Positions 16,021 to 24,310 of a stretch of DNA of 34,916 nt are shown here, piece after piece. Made by a program: the position numbers and the translations under genes. Positions within the stretch are counted from its first letter, which is position 1; the number at the start of each line of letters is the position of its first letter. Source of the DNA: Clostridia bacterium (GTDB taxonomy: Bacteria > Bacillota > Clostridia > Oscillospirales > CAG-272); the NCBI GenBank assembly GCA_017536635.1, contig JAFXHA010000033.1, positions 1 through 34,916 of the forward strand. The letters are read 5' to 3'. The notes beneath the pieces are model-generated. The model searched no databases, was not told the DNA's origin, and saw nothing but the letters and a program-made list of their open reading frames with translations.

Positions 16021-16749
16021 TTAAGCTCCTGTTTGTTTTTTCTTTTTTTCGGGCGGCACGTGAAGGTCGCTTCTAAGGAATTTTATCGCGCGCTCGACAG
16101 CGTCCTTGGAATCGTACCACGGCTCCTCGTCGTTTATGTAATCGAATTTTTTGCAGAACCAGCTTACGTCTCCGCTAAGCTTTTCCATATACGCATTCTC
16201 AATATCGGCGCACACCTTTTCGAATATCGGATAATTTTTCTTTCCGAGGCGATCTCTTGCGCATTCAAGCAGCTTGCGATAATGGGGAAGGCAGAAATAA
16301 GGCTGGGCTGCGAGCTTTGCCTTGAACTCGTCGTCCTTTGACCAGAGATATACCGCGGTGTCGATCATATGCATAAAGTTGAATTCTATTCTTTTGCACA
16401 CGTAGCAGGAGCTCTCAAGCTCACCGATAGTCTTTATGGCTGCTGAGCCGGGCGCGGAGAATCTTGAATCCTTTATGGCATCTGAAAGCTCAGCAAGATG
16501 ACTTTCAAGCGTCAGCGCCATGCCAAGACGGTTCTTCATTACGAACATCATATCGTAATGCGTGTGGCAGAAGCCCTCTTTATTGGTTTTTATTCTTACG
16601 TCGGGCTCCATCATAGAAGCACCGAGAATGAGGTCGAGCTCGTCGTTTTCCAGCTTGTTGTAAAGAGCGCAGAACGGACATCCGCATTCTTTATCCGCGG
16701 CCGATGCCTCAAATGCTTCGTTGACGGGTATCGTGTAAATTTGTTCCAT
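16021..16749 (-). CDS. DUF6062 protein with two Cys2-CysHis putative zinc modules
   Basis: The 242-residue protein resembles the DUF6062 family of Clostridia, which has no assigned function. It appears internally duplicated. The first half has CPFC (24-27) paired with CHTH (61-64); the second has CYVC (115-118) paired with CLPH (153-156). Each CxxC plus CxxH set would suffice for one zinc ion. The C-terminal tail is Lys-rich and probably disordered. No signal peptide or membrane segment is visible, so it should be cytoplasmic. ATG 16749 is preferred to an upstream frame extension because AGGAGAGGA precedes it by about seven bases. It heads the unit that ends with glmM and overlaps the ribosome binding site of mnmM. 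A regulatory or scaffold role is possible but unsupported. Confidence 0.72.
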   Translation of the reverse strand: MEQIYTIPVNEAFEASAADKECGCPFCALYNKLENDELDLILGASMMEPDVRIKTNKEGFCHTHYDMMFVMKNRLGMALTLESHLAELSDAIKDSRFSAPGSAAIKTIGELESSCYVCKRIEFNFMHMIDTAVYLWSKDDEFKAKLAAQPYFCLPHYRKLLECARDRLGKKNYPIFEKVCADIENAYMEKLSGDVSWFCKKFDYINDEEPWYDSKDAVERAIKFLRSDLHVPPEKKKKQTGA

Positions 16750-16844
16750 AAAAAATCCTCTCCTAACGCTTGAATAATGTCGAAATATATGATACAATAG
16801 ATATCGTAATAAGCTACTCGCATAAAGATATATTATAATATAAT

Positions 16845-16873
16845 ATTATATCATATTTTATTTTTGCTTTCAA
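16845..16873 (-). promoter_or_regulatory. Promoter of the DUF6062-mnmM-vanY-acyltransferase-glmM unit
   Basis: On the minus strand TTGAAA (16873-16868), a 17-base spacer and TATAAT (16850-16845) give an 11-of-12 consensus match in A/T-rich DNA. The start near 16838 would leave a leader of about 90 bases. No good plus-strand promoter for the glycosylase gene stood out in the same gap. Confidence 0.7.
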
Positions 16874-16907
16874 TAGTTTTTTGTTATTTTGGACGGAGTA
16901 TGTTAAA

Positions 16908-17825
16908 ATGAAGACTAAGCAGATGACGGTAACCGAATATACAGAGAGAGGAATATCCTGCGTTCGTGTTGAGGGTGTAGAATATTTTGACGTGGCGAAG
17001 ACATTTGACTGCGGTCAATGCTTCCGCTTTGACGCCGTGCCGAATTCTCGCCATTCGGTTGAGTTCTCGGGCGTGGCGTACGGAAAGCATATATCCTTTG
17101 CGCAGGACAAGGATACGATATATATATATAACGCAACGGCCGCTGAATACGAGCTCCTTTGGAAATATTATCTCGGACTTGATATGGATTACCGTCTTAT
17201 CGAGCAGGAGATAATCGATACCGCACAAAGCGAGCATATGGCTCTTGCGGCAGAGTACGGTAGGGGAATACGTATCTTGCGCCAAGATCCCTTTGAAACG
17301 CTGATATCTTTTATAATCTCGCAGAACAATAACATTCCGCGAATCAAAAAGCTTGTTGAAGCGCTTTCTGCGCGCTGCGGAGAAAAAATAGAGATAAGCG
17401 AAGCGGAAGAGGAGCATCTGTCAGGCGCTTCCTCGCTCTATGCCTTTCCGAGTGCCGAGAAAATAAAGGAGCTCGGTATTGAAGGGCTTGCCGAGCTTAA
17501 AACCGGATTCCGCGCAAAGTACATATACGATGCGGTCGACCGAGTTCTGTCCGGCGACATCGATCTTGAAAAGATCAAGCAGGGAAGCGACACCAATGCT
17601 TGCCTTGGCGAGCTTTGTCGCATCAAGGGCGTCGGGCTCAAGGTTGCGAGCTGCGCCGCACTTTTCGGACTTGAAAGATACGATGCCTTTCCTGTCGACG
17701 TGTGGATAAAAAAGGTCGCCGAGAAGCGATTCGCGGGAGAGGAATTTTCTGCCGCGCGGTTTGGCAGATATGCGGGCATCGCACAGCAGTTCCTCTTTTA
17801 TTACGAAAGATACTGCGGGGAATGA
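16908..17825 (+). CDS. 8-oxoguanine DNA glycosylase/AP lyase, OGG1 type
   Basis: This 305-residue enzyme removes oxidised guanine from DNA and nicks the resulting abasic site. It has the OGG1 N-terminal domain (about 20-115, with FDCGQCFRF at 33-41) followed by the HhH-GPD domain (about 125-300). Key positions are ISQNNN (137-142), the hairpin IKGVGLKVASC (239-249) with catalytic Lys245, and PVDVW (262-266) with Asp264. The Lys marks it as a bifunctional OGG1-like enzyme rather than AlkA, where that Lys is absent. ATG 16908 follows GGAG by nine bases; the longer frame starts at an unsupported TTG. It is a single gene, divergent from the DUF6062 unit, and followed by a repeat module containing a terminator. 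Confidence 0.92.
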   Translation: MKTKQMTVTEYTERGISCVRVEGVEYFDVAKTFDCGQCFRFDAVPNSRHSVEFSGVAYGKHISFAQDKDTIYIYNATAAEYELLWKYYLGLDMDYRLIEQEIIDTAQSEHMALAAEYGRGIRILRQDPFETLISFIISQNNNIPRIKKLVEALSARCGEKIEISEAEEEHLSGASSLYAFPSAEKIKELGIEGLAELKTGFRAKYIYDAVDRVLSGDIDLEKIKQGSDTNACLGELCRIKGVGLKVASCAALFGLERYDAFPVDVWIKKVAEKRFAGEEFSAARFGRYAGIAQQFLFYYERYCGE

Positions 17826-17836
17826 GGCGTTTTTAT

Positions 17837-17991
17837 GTTACTTTTCTTTTGAAAAAGAAAAGTAACCAAAAGAAAACTTCCACCAAAAAGGATTTGGTGG
17901 ACATATCACTCGAAATAACGTGCATCGTTATCGGTAATTTATTGAATTTCTAAGGTAAAAACCCGTCGGACACTACGTACCGACGGGTTTT
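17837..17991. repeat. Two-hairpin intergenic repeat module, copy A
   Basis: The module begins with a 14-bp hairpin (GTTACTTTTCTTTT 17837-17850, GA, complement to 17866). It runs through a partly conserved spacer (CGAAATAA, ATCGTTATCGGT) and ends with a second hairpin at 17958-17991. Copy B at 33035-33187 has the same order, spacing and near-identical sequence. No open reading frame is shared. The gap 17826-18305 consists of this module, a shortened relative at about 18024-18078, a GTAGGG-type element and the second long palindrome. Confidence 0.8.
17958..17991 (+). terminator. Hairpin terminator after the glycosylase gene
   Basis: AAAACCCGTCGG (17958-17969) and CCGACGGGTTTT (17980-17991) pair around the loop ACACTACGTA, followed by ATTTTA. 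A/T-rich flanks on both sides make it potentially bidirectional. It forms the 3' end of repeat copy A. Confidence 0.7.
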
Positions 17992-18023
17992 ATTTTAAAG
18001 GTGTTTTATAGTCGGAAGTTCTT

Positions 18024-18078
18024 TTGCTTACTTTTCTTTCAAGAAAAGTAAGTCGGACGCTACTCTCCGACGGGTTTT
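18024..18078. repeat. Shortened relative of the two-hairpin repeat
   Basis: CTTACTTTTCTT, TC, AAGAAAAGTAAG (18027-18052) resembles the first hairpin of copy A. It abuts GTCGG ... CCGAC followed by GGGTTTT (to about 18076), which resembles the second hairpin without the spacer. It appears to be a deletion derivative or independent insertion of the same element 36 bases after copy A. Confidence 0.6.
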
Positions 18079-18107
18079 GATTATATTAGGGGTAACATAT
18101 GTCTATT

Positions 18108-18150
18108 GTAGGGACCGTGCGTCCGTATTTGCTTCGCAAAAGGGCGGTCC
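18108..18150. repeat. GTAGGGACCG-type hairpin element
   Basis: GGACCG (18112-18117) and CGGTCC (18145-18150) flank an inner hairpin, TTTGC/GCAAA around 18128-18140. The beginning resembles the GTAGGGGCG repeat at 1122-1171, suggesting a diverged member of that family. It is non-coding. Confidence 0.45.
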
Positions 18151-18173
18151 ATTTCGAGCGTAAAACTAAATTA

Positions 18174-18257
18174 GCCTTCCCCTTGAGGGGAAGGGGGACC
18201 GCTTGCGGTGGATGAGGTGTAAAAAAGAATATTTAAATCAACAACACCACCTTCTCC
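18174..18257. repeat. Long palindromic repeat, copy 2 (right half decayed)
   Basis: The first 46 bases match the repeat at 901-1018 almost base for base: CTTCCCC/GGGGAAG hairpin, then GGGGACCGC, GCGGT and GGATGAGGTGT. Only the hairpin loops differ (TTGA versus AGTG; TT versus GTTA). The mirror half is reduced to CACCACCTTCTCC at the end, so the copy is degenerate on the ftsH side. Confidence 0.7.
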
Positions 18258-18268
18258 AAAGAAAAATA

Positions 18269-18297
18269 AAGCGCAGGATTCAATGAATCCTGCGCTT
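18269..18297 (-). terminator. Terminator of the yybS-to-ftsH cluster
   Basis: AAGCGCAGGATTC (18269-18281) and GAATCCTGCGCTT (18285-18297) make a 13-bp stem with a 3-base loop, eight bases after the ftsH stop. On the minus strand it runs into TTATTTTTC. It should end the long minus-strand transcript. Confidence 0.85.
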
Positions 18298-18305
18298 ATT
18301 CTTTG

Positions 18306-20387
18306 TTATTCTGCTTTGTTGTCCTTATCGTCGTCCTTCTTGCCGAACGGTTCGTCATTGAAGGCGTCCTCGATCGGACGGTCGCTGACTTCTTCTGCGG
18401 CTTTTTTAGCCTTTTCTTCTTCCTCTTTGCGCTTCTGATCCTCGATAGCTTGCTGACGGCGGCGCTCGTCGTTTTCCTCACGGGAGCGACGCTTCTTCGC
18501 TTCTGTCATTTCCTCAAGCTCTTCAAAGGTGGGATTACCGTTCATAGCAGCCTCGAACTGCTCGCCGTCCATAACCTCGTTCTTGAGAAGGAATTCGGAG
18601 ATAAAGTGCAGCTTGTCGATATTTTCGTTCAATATGCGCTTTGCGTTTTCATACGCTTCGCTGATTATCTTCTGGATCTCAGCATCTATCTTTGCAGCGG
18701 TCTCCTCGGAGTAATCCTTGGTGCTCGAGAAATCTCTGCCGAGGAATACCTCACCGTGCTCCGCACCGAAGTTGCGAGGACCGAGAACGGTACTCATTCC
18801 GAGCTGAGTAACCATCTTCTTTGCCGTGTCGGTAGCGCGCTGGATGTCGTTTGATGCACCGCCCGAAACGTCGCCGAATATGATCTCCTCTGCGGCTCTT
18901 CCGCCGAGAAGCATCGTGATCTTTTCCTTAAGCTCGTTCTTATAAACGCTGTACTTATCTTCCTTGGGGGGATTAAGTGTATATCCGAGCGCTCTGCCGC
19001 TGGGGATAATGGATATCTGCTGAACGGGGTCCATAGTGGAAAGAACGTGCGCGATGATCGCGTGTCCTGCCTCGTGGTATGCCGTGTTCTTCTTTTCGCG
19101 ATCCTTCATAGCGCGAGACCTCTTCTTGGGTCCTGCAATTACCTTGATAAACGCGTCCTCGATATCTTCCATACCGATAAGCTCCTTGCCGCGTCTTGCA
19201 GCGAGCAGAGCCGCTTCGTTAAGAAGGTTTGCGAGGTCTGCGCCCGTAAAGCCTGCGGTGGTCTTTGCAACCTTTGTAAGATCAACGCCTTCCTCAAGAG
19301 GCTTTTGCTTGGAGTGAACGCGAAGGATCTCCTCGCGTCCCTTGATGTCGGGATAGTTTACGGTTATCTGACGGTCAAATCTGCCCGGACGCAAAAGCGC
19401 GGGGTCGAGTATATCAGGGCGGTTGGTCGCCGCGATAACGATTATTCCGTCGTGTGAGCCGAAGCCGTCCATCTCAACGAGGAGCTGGTTGAGCGTCTGC
19501 TCTCTTTCGTCGTGTCCGCCACCGAGGCCTGCGCCTCTATGACGTCCGACTGCATCGATTTCATCTATGAATATGATCGAGGCGGGAGCTTTTCTCGCGT
19601 TCTCGAACAGGTCGCGAACACGCGAAGCGCCGACACCAACGTACATCTCAACGAAATCCGAGCCCGAGATAGAGAAGAAGGGAACGCCTGCTTCACCTGC
19701 AACAGCCTTTGCGAGCAGGGTCTTACCCGTACCGGGAGGGCCTACTAAAAGCACACCGTGAGGTATCTTTGCACCGAGCTTTGTAAATTTGTCGGGAGCC
19801 TTGAGAAATTCAACGACCTCCTGCAGCTCTTCTTTCTCTTCGTCAGCACCCGCAACGTCAGAGAAAAGAACCTTGTTCTTGTCGTTCTGGGGAGTTTTGA
19901 CTCTTGCCTTGCCAAAGGAATTCATCTTTCCTGCGCCGCCGCCTGCGCCCTGCTTCATAATAACAGCCCAAAGGACGATGAAGATTATGATAACGACCGC
20001 ATAAGGCAGAAGGCTTACCCACCAAGGAATAACCTTTGCGGGCTGTATCTCAAATTGCTCTATATTTTGGTTGTTTTTATAATATTCGCTGCAGTCGTTT
20101 ACGAACAAGTCGAGACTCTGAAGCTGATATCCTATCTCCTTGGTGGAGTTGATTATCTTGCCGTCCTCGTCATACTCGAGCTCGCCCTCGTAGACCTGCA
20201 TCGTGATATAGTCCTTGTCGTCAACGGTAAAGGATTTTACCGTATCGTTTCTGAAATGCTCTATTACGTCTCCGTATTCGGGCAGGACCTCTTCCTTGGG
20301 CTGATTGAACAGCATAGCCAGGGCAAAGATTATCAGTCCGATTATGAGGACGTAAAAGAAAATAATCTTTAAGTTACCTTTTTTCAT
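18306..20387 (-). CDS. ftsH: ATP-dependent zinc metalloprotease FtsH
   Basis: FtsH is a hexameric membrane protease that degrades unstable or misassembled membrane and regulatory proteins. The 693-residue chain has a first membrane segment (about 8-26), an extracytoplasmic domain (27-122), a second membrane segment (about 123-145), the AAA module and the peptidase domain. Motifs are Walker A GPPGTGKT (216-223), Walker B IIFIDEID (271-278), the arginine-rich second region of homology (TNRPD to RPGRFDR, 321-339) and the zinc site HEAGH (438-442, catalytic Glu439). The third zinc ligand lies in [12 protein letters not shown]. The last 60 residues are a highly charged Glu/Lys/Arg/Asp tail. It is the final gene of the cluster, 36 bases after hpt, matching the tilS-hpt-ftsH order of many Bacillota. 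Confidence 0.97.
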   Translation of the reverse strand: MKKGNLKIIFFYVLIIGLIIFALAMLFNQPKEEVLPEYGDVIEHFRNDTVKSFTVDDKDYITMQVYEGELEYDEDGKIINSTKEIGYQLQSLDLFVNDCSEYYKNNQNIEQFEIQPAKVIPWWVSLLPYAVVIIIFIVLWAVIMKQGAGGGAGKMNSFGKARVKTPQNDKNKVLFSDVAGADEEKEELQEVVEFLKAPDKFTKLGAKIPHGVLLVGPPGTGKTLLAKAVAGEAGVPFFSISGSDFVEMYVGVGASRVRDLFENARKAPASIIFIDEIDAVGRHRGAGLGGGHDEREQTLNQLLVEMDGFGSHDGIIVIAATNRPDILDPALLRPGRFDRQITVNYPDIKGREEILRVHSKQKPLEEGVDLTKVAKTTAGFTGADLANLLNEAALLAARRGKELIGMEDIEDAFIKVIAGPKKRSRAMKDREKKNTAYHEAGHAIIAHVLSTMDPVQQISIIPSGRALGYTLNPPKEDKYSVYKNELKEKITMLLGGRAAEEIIFGDVSGGASNDIQRATDTAKKMVTQLGMSTVLGPRNFGAEHGEVFLGRDFSSTKDYSEETAAKIDAEIQKIISEAYENAKRILNENIDKLHFISEFLLKNEVMDGEQFEAAMNGNPTFEELEEMTEAKKRRSREENDERRRQQAIEDQKRKEEEEKAKKAAEEVSDRPIEDAFNDEPFGKKDDDKDNKAE

Positions 20388-20423
20388 TCTGTGTTTCTCC
20401 GTTATATAAAAGCTTGTTGCTAA

Positions 20424-20972
20424 TTACTTTGTGTATACCTCGGGCTTGAGCACGCCTATGAAAGGAAGATTGCGGTATTTTTCGTCATAGTCAAGGCCGA
20501 AGCCGACAACGAATTTGTCGGGTATGACGGCTCCGCAGTAATCGGGTACAAAGTCAACCATTCTTCTGTCGGGCTTATCGAGCAGAGTACATGTCTTTAC
20601 GCTCGCCGCACCTCTTTCCTTAAGATATCTTACGAGGTGAGAGAGCGTTTTTCCGCTGTCCACGATGTCCTCTATGATGATAAAGTCAACCTCGGACATA
20701 TCGTCGCGCTTGATATCAAGGTGAATGTTTATAACACCCGACGTAACAGTCGATGAGCCATACGACGAGACCTTCATAAATTCGATCTCAAGGGGAAGCG
20801 GAATTTTCTTTATGAGCTCACAGGTGAACATAAGCGAGCCCTTGAGTATGCAGATGGCAACGAGCTTTTTGTTCGAGTTCTTGTAATCCTCGGTAATTTC
20901 TGTTGCTATCCTTGCAGTAAGTTCTTGGATCTTCTCCTCGCTGACGAGGATCTCTGCAATGTCGTTGATCAT
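20424..20972 (-). CDS. hpt: Hypoxanthine phosphoribosyltransferase
   Basis: Hpt salvages hypoxanthine and guanine by joining them to PRPP to make IMP and GMP. With the ATG at 20972 the protein has 182 residues, a typical length. Visible are the ILKGSLMF loop near residue 45, the flexible loop KVSSYGSSTVTSG, the PRPP-binding motif IIEDIVDSGKTL and the purine-site region LLDKPDRR and FVVGFGLDYDEKYRNLP near the C terminus. I chose the internal ATG because GAAAGG lies about seven bases upstream; the frame can be extended by five residues to an ATG without a ribosome binding site. It sits between tilS (48 bases) and ftsH (36 bases), the conserved arrangement in which Hpt and TilS proteins can interact in B. 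subtilis. Confidence 0.95.
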   Translation of the reverse strand: MINDIAEILVSEEKIQELTARIATEITEDYKNSNKKLVAICILKGSLMFTCELIKKIPLPLEIEFMKVSSYGSSTVTSGVINIHLDIKRDDMSEVDFIIIEDIVDSGKTLSHLVRYLKERGAASVKTCTLLDKPDRRMVDFVPDYCGAVIPDKFVVGFGLDYDEKYRNLPFIGVLKPEVYTK

Positions 20973-21020
20973 AAAATTGCCTTTCATTATTATATGTTTA
21001 AAATGTCGTTATATGCCTTT

Positions 21021-21431
21021 TTAATTAAAGGTTATTTTAATGCAAACAGCTCCGTTCGTATCATGGCTTGCTTTTGCGCCGTCTCGAGTTGCGCAGAGCG
21101 GAACGGCGAGAATGCCGTCGCTGTCGCATAGGATAGGAAGCCTTGTGCGAAGGTTAAGCGGGATCTTCGCAGCGCTTATCAGCTTTCTTACGTCCTTGTG
21201 GTGCTTGCCTGCGAGTATTGTGTCTCCCGCGCATCTGCTCCTTGCAAAGACAGCACCATTTATTTTAGCAGAATCTAAATACAACAATGTTGAATTTTTG
21301 TAAATATTTATTTCGCTTTGTGAATTTCCTATGAAAATTTCGCAATCAATATCCGAAATAATATTGTTTCCCTCGCGAAGCTCCATTAAAAATTCCGAGG
21401 GATTTTTCGCGCTTTTCCTGAGACTTCTCAA
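21021..21431 (-). CDS. tilS: C-terminal part of tRNA(Ile)-lysidine synthetase, in the +1 frame
   Basis: This reading frame encodes the TilS C-terminal substrate-binding domain. The family pattern is clear in RSRCAGDTILAGKHHKDVRK, AAKIPLNLRTRLPIL and CDSDGILAVP. The frame opens without an ATG or ribosome binding site of its own. The listed limit, 21431, is a TTG that lies inside the N-terminal part's frame. It is therefore the rest of the gene starting at 22419, displaced by one base, and not an independent gene. The join must fall in 21346-21431, where two five-base homopolymers occur (21388-21392 and 21403-21407). Removing one base from either gives an uninterrupted protein of about 465 residues, a normal TilS length. 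See the frameshift finding. Confidence 0.85.
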   Translation of the reverse strand: MRSLRKSAKNPSEFLMELREGNNIISDIDCEIFIGNSQSEINIYKNSTLLYLDSAKINGAVFARSRCAGDTILAGKHHKDVRKLISAAKIPLNLRTRLPILCDSDGILAVPLCATRDGAKASHDTNGAVCIKITFN

Positions 21432-22419
21432 AATAGAGCCTTCCGTTCTCGATCCTTGCCCTCGTTTTGCGGGGAAGATCTATTGAGGAGTGCGGTACTG
21501 CCGCGCGGCACAGACGGTTGATGTCCTCGATATGAGTGTATTCAAGCGTTCCGCCGCCCGATACCTCGCTAAAGAGTGAGATCAGCGCGCGATTTGTTAT
21601 CGCATCGGGAGACCCACAGAGCTTTTCGACCTCTATCGAGCAGTCCTCGCCGAGCTCATCCAAAAACCAATCCGTCATACTCTGCAGACAAAGCGAATCG
21701 GATCTCAGTGATGCCGAAAGCCTTGAAGCGCTTCGTGTTACCTCGGGGTTTATCTGTTCGAGCACGGGGATTATTTCGGCTCTTATCTTGTTTCGCGTGT
21801 AATCGGTGTCGGTGTTCGTGCTGTCGATCACAAATTCGAGAGAGTTGACGCGACAGTATTCAAGTATCTCGCGCTTGCTCATCTGCAGTATAGGACGGGC
21901 GAGCATTCCGTCGCCAAAGCGTCGGCAGGGCGGAATTCCGCACATGCCGTCCGCGCCGCAGCCTCGTGCGAGGTTGAATATCATAGTTTCGAGATTGTCA
22001 TTTGCGTTGTGAGCAGTTACGAGCAGAGGAATGGAATGCTCGCGCATCAGATCCTCAAAGAAGCCGTAACGCGCATCTCGCGCGGCAGTTTCTACACTTT
22101 TTTTCGTCTCTCTCGCAAGCCTTGGCACGTCTATCTTGGTTGAAAAGAAGGTTACTCCAAGCCGCTTGCAGAGATCATTGCAAAAGGACTCGTCTCTGTC
22201 CGCCTCTGCGCCCCTTATAGAATGATTGAGATGTGCCGCGTATACGCGAAAGCCGTAGCTTGCCGCGCATTTACACGTCATATGCAGAAGCGCTGTGGAA
22301 TCTGCTCCGCCCGAAAGCGCCACGAGTACAGACGAGCTCTCGTCGAGCCCCGCTAAAATATGCGGTGGCACGAAGCCCTTGGGTAAGGAGAGATTTTCTT
22401 TTTTAGCCTTGTCCATCAT
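21346..22419 (-). CDS. tilS: N-terminal part of tRNA(Ile)-lysidine synthetase
   Basis: TilS attaches lysine to C34 of the AUA-reading isoleucine tRNA, an essential step for decoding AUA. This 357-residue part holds the N-type ATP-pyrophosphatase domain, with the P-loop SGGADS (36-41), HLNHSIRGAEADRDE (63-77), LVTAHNANDNLETMI and ARPILQMSKREI, then the central TilS domain. It ends prematurely: the last genuine family residues are around ENGRLYFEK, after which about 25 residues of off-frame sequence run to the stop at 21346, and the C-terminal domain continues in another frame. ATG 22419 (or the adjacent ATG 22416) lies 16 bases after the dnaB stop with only a weak AAAG site, suggesting coupling to dnaB translation. 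Confidence 0.9.
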   Translation of the reverse strand: MMDKAKKENLSLPKGFVPPHILAGLDESSSVLVALSGGADSTALLHMTCKCAASYGFRVYAAHLNHSIRGAEADRDESFCNDLCKRLGVTFFSTKIDVPRLARETKKSVETAARDARYGFFEDLMREHSIPLLVTAHNANDNLETMIFNLARGCGADGMCGIPPCRRFGDGMLARPILQMSKREILEYCRVNSLEFVIDSTNTDTDYTRNKIRAEIIPVLEQINPEVTRSASRLSASLRSDSLCLQSMTDWFLDELGEDCSIEVEKLCGSPDAITNRALISLFSEVSGGGTLEYTHIEDINRLCRAAVPHSSIDLPRKTRARIENGRLYFEKSQEKREKSLGIFNGASRGKQYYFGY

Positions 22420-22435
22420 CGTTATCTTTCATATT

Positions 22436-23776
22436 TTACTGTTCTTCGGGAATATCGGTGGCAAGCGTTCTGAACTTGGTATACTTTCCTATCCAGCCAA
22501 CCTTGACGTTGCCCGTTGAGCCATGACGGTTTTTAGCGATGATAACCTCGGCAACGCTTGCCGAATCATCGCTTGCGGAGGCATCGTAATACTCGTCTCT
22601 GTAAAGGAAGATTACGGTATCCGCATCCTGCTCGATCGCTCCCGAATCACGAAGGTCGGAAAGCATAGGACGCTTATCGGTTCTGCCCTCAGGTCCACGG
22701 GAGAGCTGAGCACAGCAGATTATCGGAACGTTTAGCTCCTTAGCCATTATTTTGAGATTTCTTGAAATATCAGCGACCTCTTGAACTCTGTTGTCGCTTC
22801 GCTTATCGCTTTGCATGAGCTGCAGGTAGTCGATAACGACAAGTCCGAGATCCTTTACCGTGCGGAGCTTTGCCTTGATGCCCGCAACGGTGATTCCCGA
22901 GGTGTCGTCGATAAGTATGTTGCATCCAACGAGCTTGGTTGTGGTCTTGGCTATCTCGTCCCATTGCTTCGAGTCAAGATTTCCCGTGCGGAGCGCGTAG
23001 CTGTCTATCATAGCTTCGCTCGATATGATACGGGAAACAAGCTGCTCGGATGACATCTCGAGTGAGAATATACAAACGTTTTTCTTGGATTGTAAAGCTA
23101 CGTTAGTCGCAATGTTGAGCGCAAACGAGGTCTTTCCCATACCGGGACGCGCGCCGACGAGCAAAAGGTCCGAGTTACCCATTCCTGCAAGCACGTTATC
23201 AATGCCCGAAAATCCTGTTTTCGTACCCTGAGCGCTCTCGCCCTCGGTCGCCATAAGATGAAGGTTCTGATATACGTCGCCGATGACCTCGCGGATATGT
23301 CTGAAGCCCTTGGTCTCCTTGCCCTGCATAATGCTGAACATAGTATTCTCGGCGTATCCGCAAAGCTCCGCGGGGTCGACAGTCTCGCTATAAGCCTTTT
23401 CGGATATGTCCTCGCAGGCGTCTATTAGCTTGCGGAGCGTGCTCTTGCCCTTGATGATCCTTGCGTAATCCTTGACGTTGAGTGCTATCGGAACCGCCTT
23501 TATGAGTGCCTTGACGTATTCGTCAGCGCCTGCGTTATCATAAACGCCCTTTGTAACGAGTGCGTCAACCAGAGTTACGAAATCTATTTTTTTGTTTATT
23601 ATGAAAAGCTCTTTTATCGTTGAAAAAATATGCGTGTGCTCCTCAAGATAAAAATCCGCGGGAGTGATCATCTCAACGACCTCGTTTATCGCCTCGGGAT
23701 TAACTATCAGCGAGCCGAGCAGTGCCTGCTCGGTAGTCAGCGAGAAGGGAAGCTTCCTTATAAGTTCTTCACTCAT
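22436..23776 (-). CDS. dnaB: Replicative DNA helicase
   Basis: The hexameric helicase unwinds DNA at the replication fork; the Bacillota orthologue is also called DnaC. The 446-residue protein has the N-terminal helical domain (about 10-110) for primase interaction, a linker, and the RecA-like domain starting near 185 (KTGFSGIDNVLAGM). Visible motifs are Walker A GARPGMGKTS (208-217), FSLEMS and Walker B VVIDYLQLM, then the arginine-finger region QLSRGPEGR and LSDLRDSGAIEQDAD. The length and absence of insertions argue against an intein. AAAGGA lies about twelve bases before the ATG. It follows rplI by 36 bases, a gene order kept from B. subtilis to many Clostridia. Confidence 0.97.
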   Translation of the reverse strand: MSEELIRKLPFSLTTEQALLGSLIVNPEAINEVVEMITPADFYLEEHTHIFSTIKELFIINKKIDFVTLVDALVTKGVYDNAGADEYVKALIKAVPIALNVKDYARIIKGKSTLRKLIDACEDISEKAYSETVDPAELCGYAENTMFSIMQGKETKGFRHIREVIGDVYQNLHLMATEGESAQGTKTGFSGIDNVLAGMGNSDLLLVGARPGMGKTSFALNIATNVALQSKKNVCIFSLEMSSEQLVSRIISSEAMIDSYALRTGNLDSKQWDEIAKTTTKLVGCNILIDDTSGITVAGIKAKLRTVKDLGLVVIDYLQLMQSDKRSDNRVQEVADISRNLKIMAKELNVPIICCAQLSRGPEGRTDKRPMLSDLRDSGAIEQDADTVIFLYRDEYYDASASDDSASVAEVIIAKNRHGSTGNVKVGWIGKYTKFRTLATDIPEEQ

Positions 23777-23812
23777 TTTAAAATTCTGTCCTTTCGGTGA
23801 GGATTTATATAC

Positions 23813-24265
23813 TTACTGCTTTTTGGACGTAACGAAAACGTTTATCTTGCCGATAACGTCGGTGTAAAGACGAACGTCTGCCGTGAAGTCGCCGAAGGAC
23901 TTTATCGGCTCGGTGAGAGTTATTTTTCTCTTGTCTATCTCGATAGAAAACTGCTTTTCGAGTGCTTCCGCAATATCCTTGGACGTTACGGAGCCGTAAA
24001 GCTTCTTATCGGGACCTGCGGCGTATTCAAATACTACCTTTATATTTTTGAGACGCTCAGCAATAGCCATTGCGTTTGCCTTGTCTACCTCTATTTTGTG
24101 CAGTCTTGACTGCTCCTTATTTTTAGCTTCGTTTATTGCCTTGGAATCGGCGGGAATAGCAAGCTTTTTGGGAAACAGGAAGTTTCTCGCGTATCCGTCG
24201 GATACGTCTACGATCTGGTCCTTTTTGCCCTGTCCCTTTACGTCTGCGGTTAACATTACTTTCAT
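23813..24265 (-). CDS. rplI: 50S ribosomal protein L9
   Basis: L9 binds 23S rRNA at the base of the L1 stalk and helps maintain reading frame. The 150-residue protein shows the two-lobed family form: N-terminal rRNA-binding domain (1-52) with [18 protein letters not shown] and the signature [16 protein letters not shown], a long connecting helix (about 45-75), and a C-terminal domain with [15 protein letters not shown] and [25 protein letters not shown] precedes the ATG by six bases. It lies between gdpP (45 bases) and dnaB (36 bases). Confidence 0.98.
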   Translation of the reverse strand: MKVMLTADVKGQGKKDQIVDVSDGYARNFLFPKKLAIPADSKAINEAKNKEQSRLHKIEVDKANAMAIAERLKNIKVVFEYAAGPDKKLYGSVTSKDIAEALEKQFSIEIDKRKITLTEPIKSFGDFTADVRLYTDVIGKINVFVTSKKQ

Positions 24266-24310
24266 ATCAGGTATCTCCTTTGTGTTAGAAATTGCATAAT
24301 TGTTGATTTG

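Noticed and set aside
17837-17991. Possible CRISPR or riboswitch in the repeat-rich spacer
   Set aside because: There are no regularly spaced direct repeats with unique spacers, and the module follows genes instead of preceding them. It fits a dispersed hairpin repeat with a terminator.
21346-21431. Classic -1 programmed frameshift in tilS
   Set aside because: The C-terminal domain is in the +1 frame relative to the N-terminal part, and no X-XXY-YYZ heptamer with a following pseudoknot was seen. A one-base homopolymer insertion or error is simpler.
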